Shown: positions 1 to 8,104 of the stretch, piece after piece
Position numbering within the stretch: position 1 is the first letter of the stretch
Layout: every line of letters begins with the position of its first letter
Assembly: GCA_045107045.1 (NCBI GenBank)
Contig: JBGCFR010000073.1
Location: 1 to 37,877, forward strand
Length of the DNA stretch: 37,877 nucleotides
From: Putridiphycobacter sp045107045
Lineage (GTDB): Bacteria > Bacteroidota > Bacteroidia > Flavobacteriales_D > Crocinitomicaceae
Direction: 5' to 3'
Translations under genes and position numbers: made by a program
The notes under the pieces: generated by a model
Database searches by the model: none
Seen by the model: the letters and a program-made list of their open reading frames with translations, nothing else
Told to the model about the DNA's origin: nothing

Positions 1-58
1 CTTGTTCGTTTATTACAAATGAAAAACCACCAATATTTACTGTTACTGTCTTATTCAT
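1..58 (-). CDS. PspC domain-containing protein, N-terminal fragment
   Basis: The minus strand from 58 to the window edge reads 19 codons starting MNKTVTVNIGGFSFVINEQ. This is the typical opening of Bacteroidota PspC-domain proteins, whose N-terminal segment precedes the membrane-bound PspC domain. The PspC domain itself lies outside the window, so the call rests on the N-terminal motif and on context. The ATG lies five bases after the stop of the PadR-family gene, so the two are probably one translationally coupled operon. PadR-PspC pairs of this kind are common in the phylum and are thought to serve envelope stress. The gene is cut by the window edge, not truncated biologically. Confidence 0.7.
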   Translation of the reverse strand, partial: MNKTVTVNIGGFSFVINEQ

Positions 59-63
59 TACTT

Positions 64-393
64 TTATTTTATTTTTTGAATGGATTGAACTGCATACGCT
101 AATTCTCCCCATGTACTTTCTAAATCATTTAAAAAAACCGTTCCTTTTTCGGTTATGGTATAATATTTTCTAGGAGGACCTGAACTTGATTCTACCCATT
201 TATACGATAGAAGTTCTGCATTTTTCAGTCGAGTTAGTAAAGGATAAATTGTACCCTCTACCACAATTAACTTTGCCTTTTTTAGCCGATCTATTATTTC
301 AGACGGGTAGGCTTCGTTTTTCGACAATAACATCAAAATACAGTATTCCAGTATCCCCTTTCGCATTTGTGCTTTTGTATTATCTACTTTCAT
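64..393 (-). CDS. PadR family transcriptional regulator
   Basis: This 109-residue protein is the usual size of a short (PadR-s1-like) regulator. Residues about 12-85 form a winged helix: ILEYCILMLLSKNEAYPSEI, then a recognition-helix region containing EGTIYPLLTRL, then a wing with GPPRKYYTITEKG, which is the PadR signature. A short C-terminal helix (about 90-109) would form the dimer interface. PadR proteins are dimeric repressors that bind palindromes. A perfect 16-bp inverted repeat lies 27 bases upstream of the start (421-463) and probably is its autoregulatory operator. The downstream partner is a PspC-domain gene five bases away, suggesting the regulator controls that envelope protein and itself. 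Confidence 0.93.
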   Translation of the reverse strand: MKVDNTKAQMRKGILEYCILMLLSKNEAYPSEIIDRLKKAKLIVVEGTIYPLLTRLKNAELLSYKWVESSSGPPRKYYTITEKGTVFLNDLESTWGELAYAVQSIQKIK

Positions 394-420
394 TGTATTT
401 CATTTACGGCACAAACATAC

Positions 421-463
421 AAAACAATATAGTACTATGCAATACAAAGTACTATATTGTTTT
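421..463 (-). promoter_or_regulatory. Palindromic PadR-type operator over the padR-pspC promoter
   Basis: AAAACAATATAGTACT at 421-436 is matched exactly by its reverse complement at 448-463, with an 11-base spacer, giving a perfect 16-bp inverted repeat. On the minus strand, TACTTTG (451-445) lies at the spacer and the inner edge of one arm. It fits a Bacteroidota -7 element (TAnnTTG), with a TTG about 21 bases upstream. The layout predicts a promoter covered by a dimeric repressor and a leader of roughly 45 bases before padR. The palindrome is seen directly; binding by the adjacent PadR is inferred from family behaviour and position. Confidence 0.75.
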
Positions 464-722
464 ACCAACATCCAACAACAAAAGGTGTAACACTTTGTTT
501 TAAAATAATTTAAGTCGATAAAATAATTTGGAAATAATTATAACATTGTTACCTACATGAATGAAAATAGCTCATTTCAGACCAATTTAAGAAGTAGAAC
601 TATGTAATAGTTCAAGTTTATGCTTGTTTTGTAACCAATAATAAAATTGATGAATGTTAATCTGTAACTTTTACAAACGTTGGATTGTTTTATTTATAGG
701 GAAATAAATATAATAATCAACT
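464..722. other. Intergenic region, divergent padR / PorP-SprF
   Basis: The space between padR (minus) and the PorP/SprF gene (plus) is 329 bases in all, and the part outside the operator holds no convincing gene. It is very AT-rich. The promoter of the plus-strand gene must lie here, but I could not pick a clear TAnnTTTG element for it. Confidence 0.5.
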
Positions 723-1631
723 ATGAAATTATTGCTTTTCATCTTCCTTATCATTTCATTATCTTCCAATTTTGGATTGACACAAGATATTCCATTCAGT
801 GAATTTTACAATAATCCAATTGAATTAAACCCTGCATTTGCAGGTCAAAATTATGATCGCCTTAGAATAGGGTATAATTCTAGACGACATCATTACAATT
901 CTAACCCTAAGTTTGTAGCACGTAATTTGTCAGCAGATTGGTATGCTAGAAAACTACATGGAGGGCTGGCTTTACAATTAACAAATAATGTAACTGAAAA
1001 TTATTTCGTTGTTGCTAATGCAATAAACTTAACATACTCATACCACCAAAAATTATCAAAAAAGTACACTTTGCTTTTAGGGTTTCAAGCTGGATGGCAA
1101 TACAACTGGAAAAATTGGAACAAGCAAACATTTGCAGGACTTACGAGCCCGATAGGTGTCCTCATTGAACCAATAGAACCAATAGGCTCCATAAATAAAA
1201 ATGGTTGGATAACAACAAGTTTTTTTAATCTTAACTCAGGTATTGCAATCGTTTCTGAACATCTTTTTGCGGGATTCACTTTAAAGCATATCAATAGACC
1301 AAACTACTCATTTTTGAAAACTCCTGACAAACTTCCAATCATGACTACAGTTCATGCAGGAGCTAAATTTAATTTAAACAATAAATTTTCTTTGAGTCCT
1401 AATGCTTTGTTGACGAATCAGGATCAGTTTCAATCTTTAATTGTTGGATTAAATATGCAATACAAAATATTTACACTCGGAGTCTGGACCAGAAATTCAG
1501 ATGCCATTATTATAGGCATTGGCATAGAGAGGCCAAATTTTAAAATCCAATATAGTTATGATCATGGTATTTCGGAACTATCTAATTCAGGCCTGAGAGC
1601 ACACGAAAGCTCTATTATGTTTTATTTTTAG
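723..1631 (+). CDS. PorP/SprF family type IX secretion system membrane protein
   Basis: The protein has 302 residues and begins with a signal peptide (about 1-20, ending near LTQD). The mature N-terminus carries the PorP/SprF hallmark: FSEFYNNPIELNPAFAGQ followed by a YN-S/R-R segment. The rest alternates short amphipathic strands with turns, as in an outer-membrane beta-barrel, and ends in an aromatic residue (SIMFYF). Members of this family are linked to T9SS, for example SprF in SprB export and PorP in Porphyromonas, but many are paralogues without a tested role. It stands alone here, so the specific substrate is unknown. A T9SS cargo gene converges on it from 3586-2075. Confidence 0.93.
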   Translation: MKLLLFIFLIISLSSNFGLTQDIPFSEFYNNPIELNPAFAGQNYDRLRIGYNSRRHHYNSNPKFVARNLSADWYARKLHGGLALQLTNNVTENYFVVANAINLTYSYHQKLSKKYTLLLGFQAGWQYNWKNWNKQTFAGLTSPIGVLIEPIEPIGSINKNGWITTSFFNLNSGIAIVSEHLFAGFTLKHINRPNYSFLKTPDKLPIMTTVHAGAKFNLNNKFSLSPNALLTNQDQFQSLIVGLNMQYKIFTLGVWTRNSDAIIIGIGIERPNFKIQYSYDHGISELSNSGLRAHESSIMFYF

Positions 1632-1840
1632 GTGTTTTGGCTTAGAGTTCATAAGGCACCTCTACTCTTTGACAATTCTAATTATTCCATATTCAGTTAA
1701 ATTCAGCAGTTACCCTTTTTGCTTTCGAATGTATTCAGAAGGATCCAAATGGTAGCTAGCGCAATGTGAAAATTCTGAAACTCCAGTAAAATCATTGGTA
1801 AATCAAATCGTCGGGTTCATAACCAGAAATTCATAGGTTC

Positions 1841-1860
1841 ATTCCGATAGTTATCGGGAT
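1841..1860. repeat. Short REP-like palindrome (CCGATA-TATCGG)
   Basis: CCGATA at 1844-1849 pairs with TATCGG at 1852-1857 around a two-base loop. The helix extends to 1841-1860 with one G-T pair. From memory, this core (CCCGATAGTTATCGGGA-like) recurs in intergenic spaces of many Bacteroidota genomes. Only one copy is visible in this window, so the repeat status rests on that recollection. Confidence 0.55.
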
Positions 1861-2000
1861 CTGACCATGTCACTAAAAGAATGACTAGACATGAAGCGCT
1901 GCATTGAACTTGATTCAGCTGCCTCTAAATAATACCAGCTTTTACCATGCTCTTTCTCTGTTCTAGAACCTTATCAATAATACCTATTTCGTTACCTTTT

Positions 2001-2035
2001 AAAACAAAACTGTCTGAAAATTACTTTCCAGACAG
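2001..2035 (-). terminator. Rho-independent terminator of the T9SS cargo gene
   Basis: CTGTCTG (2010-2016) and CAGACAG (2029-2035) form a perfect 7-bp stem with a 12-base loop. Read on the minus strand, the stem is followed by TTTTGTTTT (2009-2001). It sits 40 bases after the stop of the minus-strand gene ending at 2075, the right place and orientation to end that transcript. Confidence 0.75.
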
Positions 2036-2074
2036 CCTCTCATTAACTAATTGAATATTCAGTTTATTACAGTA

Positions 2075-3586
2075 CTATTTTCCGACAACTACTTTCTGAT
2101 GATTCATGGAACCATCTGAATTTACAATTTTTACTATGTAGATCCCAGATTGCTGATCTTTTAAATCAACACTTACACGGTTTTTATTTTGAATTGAATT
2201 TAAAGAGTATACTAGTTTTGAATTCATATCATATACCTCAATAGCTACCATTTTAGTTTTTGTCTTCAGTGATGAAATGACAAACTCTCCATTTGATGGG
2301 TTCGGTGTAATAATAGGCTTTAAATATTTTTCAAGTTGTTTCCCTTTAAACTCCTCTGATTTAACCTCACTTTGAATTTCATTAGATCTGCTTTCTGATT
2401 CTCTTTCCCACTCACTAGCTCGTTCTATTCCATCCCATTCAAAATCTGTTGTTTCTCCAATACAGAAATCCTGACAGTATTGACAGACTTCACCCGTCCA
2501 ATTATTACGCACTACAATGCAAATTGTATAGGACCCGGCGGGTAATACAAAACTTGAAGGTGTTGAACTTTGTGCTACCACTCCTCCATTTTGAAGGACT
2601 TCCATATATACAAAACTAACACTGGGATCAGTTAGTAATGGCGTAATACCATACATACCATTCCCTTGATTAAATATTTGTAATTCAAAATCTGCATTAC
2701 AAGGTGCACATGTATCAATAATAGTAAAAGTAGTTGTAGAGTAACATTCACCACTATTAACAAGAACATAATCTCCAGGCTGTGTTGGTGTAAAGCAAGC
2801 ACCTGTATGTACTAAGTTCATTGTTGTTCCAGCATTATAAGCCCAGGTTGTATTTGCATCAGTTCCAATTGGACAAATAGTTGGAAAATCTTCTCCACAA
2901 GAATAATATTCATCATCTGTAATTATTGGACATAATATTTCTATCCTAAAGTCATCTAAATACCAATCTCCAGTAGTCACCCCACCATGTGCGTTTGTAT
3001 AAAATATATAATTTCTAAACGTTAATTGACCATAATTAGCATTAGGTGTAAATTCATGTGTATTCGTTACCCATGTTCCGCTAGTTGAGTTCACTGGACT
3101 ATTAATAATCTGATTCGCTGGAAGTGGAGGAAGAAGTTCCTGAGGTGAAAGGTATCCTCCCGTTTGATTTTGTAATCCATTAGTAAGAACCCATTCAGCA
3201 TGATGGTACTTAGAAGGATGCAAGTTAGCATTAATTTGAACTCTATATGTAATCTTATAAGTAACACCTTGCATAAATGTGAAATTATTTAACGCTATAC
3301 TCTCTGATCGTTGTTCTGTCGGTCCACTAAAATCATCTCGTGCTTTTATATAGCCATGTGCATAATCACCATTAAATGGTATTATAGAACCAGTATTAAT
3401 ACTCGGGCTACCTGAGGTAGAAATCCAATCAGGCAAGCAACCAAGATAAAATGCATTTGCTAGACTAGTACAGCTATTTGAAGGGGTGAAATCTTCAGTA
3501 AATACTACTTGACTGAATGATAAGTTGGTTGAAAAAATTGCTACAAAACATAACAACAAGCTTATTTTTAATGTTTTATTTTTCAT
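2075..3586 (-). CDS. Secreted protein with T9SS type A sorting domain
   Basis: This 503-residue protein has a signal peptide (about 1-25, ending FSQ). A beta-rich region (about 27-220) resembles carbohydrate-binding or choice-of-anchor modules, with GDWYLDDFRIEI near its end. A cysteine-containing segment follows (about 220-380), then a charged Glu/Ser/Arg-rich linker (about 385-421). The C-terminal domain (422-503) carries TPNPSNGEF, an internal YDMNSKLVY strand, SGIYIVKI and the end QKVVVGK, the pattern of T9SS type A sorting domains (TIGR04183-like). It should be exported through the outer membrane and attached or released at the surface. No catalytic motif was recognised. It lies 173 bases downstream of a sensor kinase/LytTR pair on the same strand and may be its target. 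Confidence 0.88.
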   Translation of the reverse strand: MKNKTLKISLLLCFVAIFSTNLSFSQVVFTEDFTPSNSCTSLANAFYLGCLPDWISTSGSPSINTGSIIPFNGDYAHGYIKARDDFSGPTEQRSESIALNNFTFMQGVTYKITYRVQINANLHPSKYHHAEWVLTNGLQNQTGGYLSPQELLPPLPANQIINSPVNSTSGTWVTNTHEFTPNANYGQLTFRNYIFYTNAHGGVTTGDWYLDDFRIEILCPIITDDEYYSCGEDFPTICPIGTDANTTWAYNAGTTMNLVHTGACFTPTQPGDYVLVNSGECYSTTTFTIIDTCAPCNADFELQIFNQGNGMYGITPLLTDPSVSFVYMEVLQNGGVVAQSSTPSSFVLPAGSYTICIVVRNNWTGEVCQYCQDFCIGETTDFEWDGIERASEWERESESRSNEIQSEVKSEEFKGKQLEKYLKPIITPNPSNGEFVISSLKTKTKMVAIEVYDMNSKLVYSLNSIQNKNRVSVDLKDQQSGIYIVKIVNSDGSMNHQKVVVGK

Positions 3587-3670
3587 AAAATATATTTTTA
3601 GTTTCCATAAAGCTATGTATGAAAAGAAAGAATAAATTAATTAAATGACCATTGGATAGTCTGCTTTCAC

Positions 3671-3697
3671 ATTTGGTCAATTTGGTTGAGTATTTGG
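3671..3697 (-). promoter_or_regulatory. Triple CCAAAT direct repeat upstream of T9SS cargo gene
   Basis: Three copies of CCAAAT (minus strand; ATTTGG on plus at 3671-3676, 3680-3685 and 3692-3697) lie 85-111 bases upstream of the cargo gene start, with spacings of 9 and 12 bases. LytTR regulators usually bind short direct repeats about one helical turn apart, and a LytTR gene lies immediately upstream. This is a candidate site only; the motif does not match a fixed consensus. Confidence 0.3.
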
Positions 3698-3759
3698 CTA
3701 AAAACAAGGTGAAAAGAATTTAGAAACTCTTTTACCGTCCAAAAAAAAACACTGAAATT

Positions 3760-4515
3760 TTATGCGATTATTGTTTTCATTGCTTCAAAAAAAGAATCTT
3801 TTCTTCTACGTGCTATGAGAACTTTACTCTCGTCATTCATTACCACTAGTCCTCCATCCTCTTTTAGTACCTTTTTAACCTGATTTAAATTAATTAAATT
3901 AGATTGATGCACTCTAAAAAATATTGATGTTGGTAATAAAGAAACATATTTTTTTAAAGGATAAGAAACGACAATTTTGTCATGATTTTCACAATAAATT
4001 GTTGTGTAATTGCCATCTGCCTCGCACCTAATAATATCACCAATTCGGATATAATAATTGTAATTTTTATCTTTTATAATTAGCTTTTTGTCCTCCTCAG
4101 TCCTTGATAAATTAGCAATCAATTCCTTCACTTCTTCCTTGGTTATTAATTGTTTATTATCAACTTCTTGAATTTTTGATATTGCATTTTTTAATTCCTC
4201 AATGTCAATTGGTTTTAATAAATAATCGAGGGCGTTATATCTAAAAGCTTTAATGGCATAATCGTTAAAAGCAGTTATAAAAATGACGTGAAAATTCAAA
4301 GACTCAATATTGTCCAAAACATTAAACCCACTTCCATCTGAAAGGTCTACATCTAAAAAAACCACATTAGGAGCTGTATCTGTAATTACTTTAGTTGCGG
4401 ATTCAACAGAATTTCCCTCACCAACAATCTGAATGTCATTGAAATTTGAATTTATTATAGTTCTTAAATTTTCTCTACAATGGTCTTCATCATCTATTAT
4501 TACTGCGCTTATCAT
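3760..4515 (-). CDS. LytTR-family response regulator
   Basis: This 251-residue protein has an N-terminal receiver domain (about 1-120): acidic pocket IIDDED at 6-11, phospho-acceptor Asp55 in VVFLDVDL, and Lys101 in YLLKPID. A LytTR DNA-binding domain follows (about 145-250), with IIRCEADGNYTTIYC, then FFRVHQSNLINLNQV and the terminal ARRRKDSFF region. This is the standard LytR/AlgR-type layout and size. The start lies 11 bases after the stop of the histidine kinase gene, so the pair is probably co-transcribed and works as kinase plus transcription factor. LytTR domains bind short direct repeats, and a possible set is at 3671-3697. Confidence 0.95.
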   Translation of the reverse strand: MISAVIIDDEDHCRENLRTIINSNFNDIQIVGEGNSVESATKVITDTAPNVVFLDVDLSDGSGFNVLDNIESLNFHVIFITAFNDYAIKAFRYNALDYLLKPIDIEELKNAISKIQEVDNKQLITKEEVKELIANLSRTEEDKKLIIKDKNYNYYIRIGDIIRCEADGNYTTIYCENHDKIVVSYPLKKYVSLLPTSIFFRVHQSNLINLNQVKKVLKEDGGLVVMNDESKVLIARRRKDSFFEAMKTIIA

Positions 4516-4526
4516 TTCTTGTTTTT

Positions 4527-7421
4527 TTATACTGGAAAGGCTAATTCAACCCTGGTTCCTTTTCCATGATCTAAATGGTCTTTTAAATCAATAATATTAA
4601 CCGAAAAATCCTTTTTCATTTTCTTTTTATAAAGTCTAATTCTGTCTTCAGTAATCCTTGTTGCCATAGAATCTTTTGCAAACCCTTTTCGTTTTTTAAT
4701 CTTCAATGCTTCCTCTCTACCTATCCCGTTATCTTCTATAAAACAATAAATTGTTTTTCTTTCTAGTGTTATTGTTAACTTTAAAATACCATCATTATTT
4801 TTAATTGGTGCCAGGCCATGTAAAATGGCATTCTCAACAAATGGTTGAATAACCATGGTCGGTATTTCATGATAGCTCAGATCCAATTTTTCATCAACAA
4901 TAATTTCATAGACAAATTTATTTCCAAACCTTAAATATTCTAATTCTATGTATAGTTTAAGCATTTCCAATTCCTCAGCTAAAGAAATAAAAGGATGTTT
5001 TGAATTTTCCAGTACTTTTCTTATCAGTTTTGAAAAGTCACCAATATATTTTGAAGCTTTGGTTTTGTCCGAATTATTTACTGCAGTTTGAATGGCACTT
5101 AAAGTATTAAAAGTAAAGTGTGGATTCATTTGAGACCTTAATGCTTTTAGCTCTGCACTAACGGTTTGTAACTTTTCATGCTCTAATATTTTTTTAGCAG
5201 TCATTTCTTTTTGGCGTTTGATTTCTCTTTGTTTAATTATAAGAACCAATAACCCTATAAATGCAATTAAACATAATACCATAAACCAAATAGTTTTCCA
5301 GTAAGGGGGATTAATTTTAATTGAAATAGATTTAGTTTCACTCCAAACTCCACCCTCATTAGCAGCCTGGATATGAAAAATATAATCCCCTTCTGATAAC
5401 AATGGATACCTTACAAATCTAGTTTTAGTTTCTATCCAGTGCTTATCAATTCCTTCTAACCAATACCTATAGCGAACATTACCATCTTCACTGTATGACA
5501 AACCAACATAACTAAATTCAATAAAATTTTGATTATATCCTAAGTTATATGTTGATTGAATAGTTGCTACCTCTTCATTAATCATTACTTTTTCAAAATG
5601 TACACGTGGTGCAATTGTATTTTTCCCAATAGTATGCTTATCAAATTTGGCTAGTCCCTTATTTGTTGCAATCCAGATGATATTATTCACAGAAGTTATA
5701 TTATTTACCTCATTACTGGGGAGACCATGTTTAGTTGTCACATTAAATATTGTATATCCACCCTTTGAATTAAAACTCAATCTACTGATTCCTTTTGGAG
5801 TTGACAACCAGACATCATCATCTTTATCAATATAAACATTCCTAACAGTGTTGCTAAGTAATCCATCCTTCTTAGTAATATTAACAACATCATCCTCTAT
5901 TCCTGACCAAATCAGTAATCCATTTCCTGAGGTTGCCCCCAACATTTTACCATTTGAAAGCTGATTTATTGCAGAGATTTGTTTTTGAAATAATCCTGAA
6001 TTTTCAGAAACAGTTGACAAGCTATTTTTATCATATATATATAAGTTATCATTCCCAGCTGCCCAAATTCGACCTTCAAAGTCTTCAAAAATATCAGTAA
6101 TCATTATTTTACCTAAAATACTATCAGAAGAAAAAAGAATGTTCGCATCTTTAACTTTATAAAAATAATTACGCTTTTTAATCCACACAGCTCCATCTTT
6201 AGAAATGATTTTTTTTGAGACTCTAGGATACACCCCCCCATCACTATTAACATCTATTGAAAAATCAAATATGGAACCATTGTTTATCAGAACATTCTTA
6301 AACATTAGTCTAGGAAGTTCATTCTCGGTAATCTGATAGATTTGACTATTAAAAGTCCCTACAAAAACATCATTATTAGCATTTTTATGAAGACTTGACA
6401 CTCTATTTGTTAATTCAGTATTGCTCAACTTATATACTTCAATATTCATGTTCGGTATATAATATGCACCATCATTTTGCACAGCTAACCAAACACCCTT
6501 TGAATTATCTTCATAAATTCCTGACACATTTTTATCGTCAAACAAGTGTTTTATTGGTTTTTTGCCAGTAAAAATGTCATCAACACTTTTATAAATTTTA
6601 ATCCCATTGTTTATAAAACTCAGCCATACTTGTTTTTTTGAATCAATATATATATTCAATATTAATTTCTCAAATGGTAATATTTTTAAGCCATTTTTAT
6701 TCTTAAAACATAATTTATCTCCAATAAAAAAAAGAAATTGCCCATCATATAATTGATATTGACATATCACCCTTTTATACACTTCAGTATCTCTATAATT
6801 AAGTATATGTTTTTGATTTTTATCTATGAATAGGTCACTGGTGCTTTCTCCACTTGGCTTTAAACCGTAAACCAATAAATCTTCACTATTTTGATAATAT
6901 GATACAGTTCCAATATCATTATTACTATAAAATTGATAATCTAGTTTACCGAATTTATCTATTGAACCGTATGCATATCTAGGTCCTACAAAATGGATGG
7001 TTTCATTCGAATCTACGGCAATTGACCTAATCCACTTTTCCGAAATAACATCATTAATCTTATGATTAAACTCATAAGGGTATATGCTCCCTTTATCGTA
7101 ATAACATAAATGACCATTGTAGGGTAAAAACCAGATTCTCCCTTTATAATCCTCATACATATGGAATACGTTATTGTCTGTTAACCCATCAATTGTATGA
7201 AAATTTTCAAATTTGTAACCATTAAACCGAGACACCCCTGCGTCTGTGCAAAACCATGTATAACCATTTTTATCTTCTAGTACTTCATATACTTCCGAAC
7301 TTGGAAGTCCCTCCTCTACACCATACTTATAATAATGATGTGTAATTTTTTGCGAAATCGCTTGAATACAAATAAAGTTTGCAACTAAAACTAAGAAAGA
7401 ATAACTTTTAAGAGAATTCAT
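4527..7421 (-). CDS. Two-component propeller sensor histidine kinase (Y_Y_Y, His_kinase)
   Basis: Starting at the ATG at 7421 gives 964 residues with a clean signal peptide (MNSLKSYSFLVLV to about AISQ). An in-frame ATG 13 codons upstream (7460) would bury it, so I prefer 7421. The periplasmic part (about 25-640) is a chain of two-component regulator propeller repeats (for example GLPSSEVYEVLEDKNGYTWF and GLLSNTVRNVYIDKDDDVWL), followed by a Y_Y_Y domain (about 640-703). One membrane helix (about 709-733) leads through a coiled coil to a His_kinase (PF06580-like) segment with His768 in SQMNPHFTFNTL. A HATPase follows, with FVENAILHG and DNGIGREEA. It lacks the receiver and HTH fusion of hybrid two-component systems; the partner regulator is encoded separately, 11 bases downstream. 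Confidence 0.92.
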   Translation of the reverse strand: MNSLKSYSFLVLVANFICIQAISQKITHHYYKYGVEEGLPSSEVYEVLEDKNGYTWFCTDAGVSRFNGYKFENFHTIDGLTDNNVFHMYEDYKGRIWFLPYNGHLCYYDKGSIYPYEFNHKINDVISEKWIRSIAVDSNETIHFVGPRYAYGSIDKFGKLDYQFYSNNDIGTVSYYQNSEDLLVYGLKPSGESTSDLFIDKNQKHILNYRDTEVYKRVICQYQLYDGQFLFFIGDKLCFKNKNGLKILPFEKLILNIYIDSKKQVWLSFINNGIKIYKSVDDIFTGKKPIKHLFDDKNVSGIYEDNSKGVWLAVQNDGAYYIPNMNIEVYKLSNTELTNRVSSLHKNANNDVFVGTFNSQIYQITENELPRLMFKNVLINNGSIFDFSIDVNSDGGVYPRVSKKIISKDGAVWIKKRNYFYKVKDANILFSSDSILGKIMITDIFEDFEGRIWAAGNDNLYIYDKNSLSTVSENSGLFQKQISAINQLSNGKMLGATSGNGLLIWSGIEDDVVNITKKDGLLSNTVRNVYIDKDDDVWLSTPKGISRLSFNSKGGYTIFNVTTKHGLPSNEVNNITSVNNIIWIATNKGLAKFDKHTIGKNTIAPRVHFEKVMINEEVATIQSTYNLGYNQNFIEFSYVGLSYSEDGNVRYRYWLEGIDKHWIETKTRFVRYPLLSEGDYIFHIQAANEGGVWSETKSISIKINPPYWKTIWFMVLCLIAFIGLLVLIIKQREIKRQKEMTAKKILEHEKLQTVSAELKALRSQMNPHFTFNTLSAIQTAVNNSDKTKASKYIGDFSKLIRKVLENSKHPFISLAEELEMLKLYIELEYLRFGNKFVYEIIVDEKLDLSYHEIPTMVIQPFVENAILHGLAPIKNNDGILKLTITLERKTIYCFIEDNGIGREEALKIKKRKGFAKDSMATRITEDRIRLYKKKMKKDFSVNIIDLKDHLDHGKGTRVELAFPV

Positions 7422-7481
7422 TATGCAAACATCTAAATTATTTTGAAGATAGGCATTCACAAAAGAATTTGGTTATGTCTA

Positions 7482-7564
7482 TGCGTCTTATTCTTCCTTA
7501 ATTATACAAAATGATTTTTATTTTATGCATTTTTGAAAAAACTTTTTTGACATACTAAGACGCA
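7482..7564. promoter_or_regulatory. Widely spaced 9-bp inverted repeat in divergent promoter region
   Basis: TGCGTCTTA at 7482-7490 and its exact reverse complement TAAGACGCA at 7556-7564 bracket 65 AT-rich bases between the kinase gene (minus) and the lipoprotein gene (plus). The arms are GC-richer than their surroundings. They may be paired operator half-sites or the ends of a structured element; no function is established. Confidence 0.35.
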
Positions 7565-7605
7565 ACCATGCGGCCCTTAAATTCATCAATTGTTAAATTA
7601 GTTCA

Positions 7606-7992
7606 ATGAAAACAATATTCATATACCTTGTTTTAATTTCATTATTTTCCGTTGTTGGTTGCAAAAAGGATAAGTGTGATGATTATTTCATAGTATATGG
7701 AACAGTGCATTCTGTGAGCTCACCTGATACTATTTCAACTGGTAAAAATACGATTATTGATGTGTCGTATCATACTTCAAACGGTTGCCAAAGCTTTGAA
7801 TCCTTTGAAGAGGTCAAGGATGGTTACAATTGGAAAATAAATATCAATATAGAAAACGACCCTTGCGATAATTTTTGCTTTCAAGCAGCACTACCCAAAT
7901 CTACAACTTATCAGTTTCGAACTGAGCTTGCTGGTACTTATATACTTGATTTTGGAAAAAATGGTATACTTGATACAATTATTGTTCAATAG
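7606..7992 (+). CDS. Small lipoprotein of unknown function
   Basis: This 128-residue protein starts with a lipoprotein signal peptide whose lipobox VVGC places the modified cysteine at position 19, followed by a Lys/Asp stretch (KKDKCDD). The mature part is predicted beta-rich, with four further cysteines (CDDYF, GCQSF, DPCDNFC), which could form disulfides in the periplasm or at the outer membrane. No domain family was recognised. It is transcribed divergently from the sensor kinase, with 184 bases between the starts, and stands alone before a convergent operon. A role linked to the neighbouring sensor is possible but unsupported beyond position. Confidence 0.8.
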   Translation: MKTIFIYLVLISLFSVVGCKKDKCDDYFIVYGTVHSVSSPDTISTGKNTIIDVSYHTSNGCQSFESFEEVKDGYNWKININIENDPCDNFCFQAALPKSTTYQFRTELAGTYILDFGKNGILDTIIVQ

Positions 7993-8104
7993 TATTAAGA
8001 AAGTAAGATGTAATTGGATAGAGCCAAGAATACTTTATTTATGCAGAATTCACCTTTCAAGACATCATGTATAACACATTCTCATCCGATCAACCTTTCA
8101 TAAA

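Larger units (their letters stand above)
1632..2074. other. Convergent intergenic region with repeat and terminator
   Basis: This 443-base space separates two convergent genes. It contains a REP-like palindrome at 1841-1860 and a terminator hairpin near 2001-2035. No open reading frame in it looks coding. Confidence 0.6.

Noticed and set aside
7422..7460. Upstream ATG of the sensor kinase gene at 7460
   Set aside because: It would place 13 polar residues before an otherwise clean signal peptide; the ATG at 7421 is preferred.
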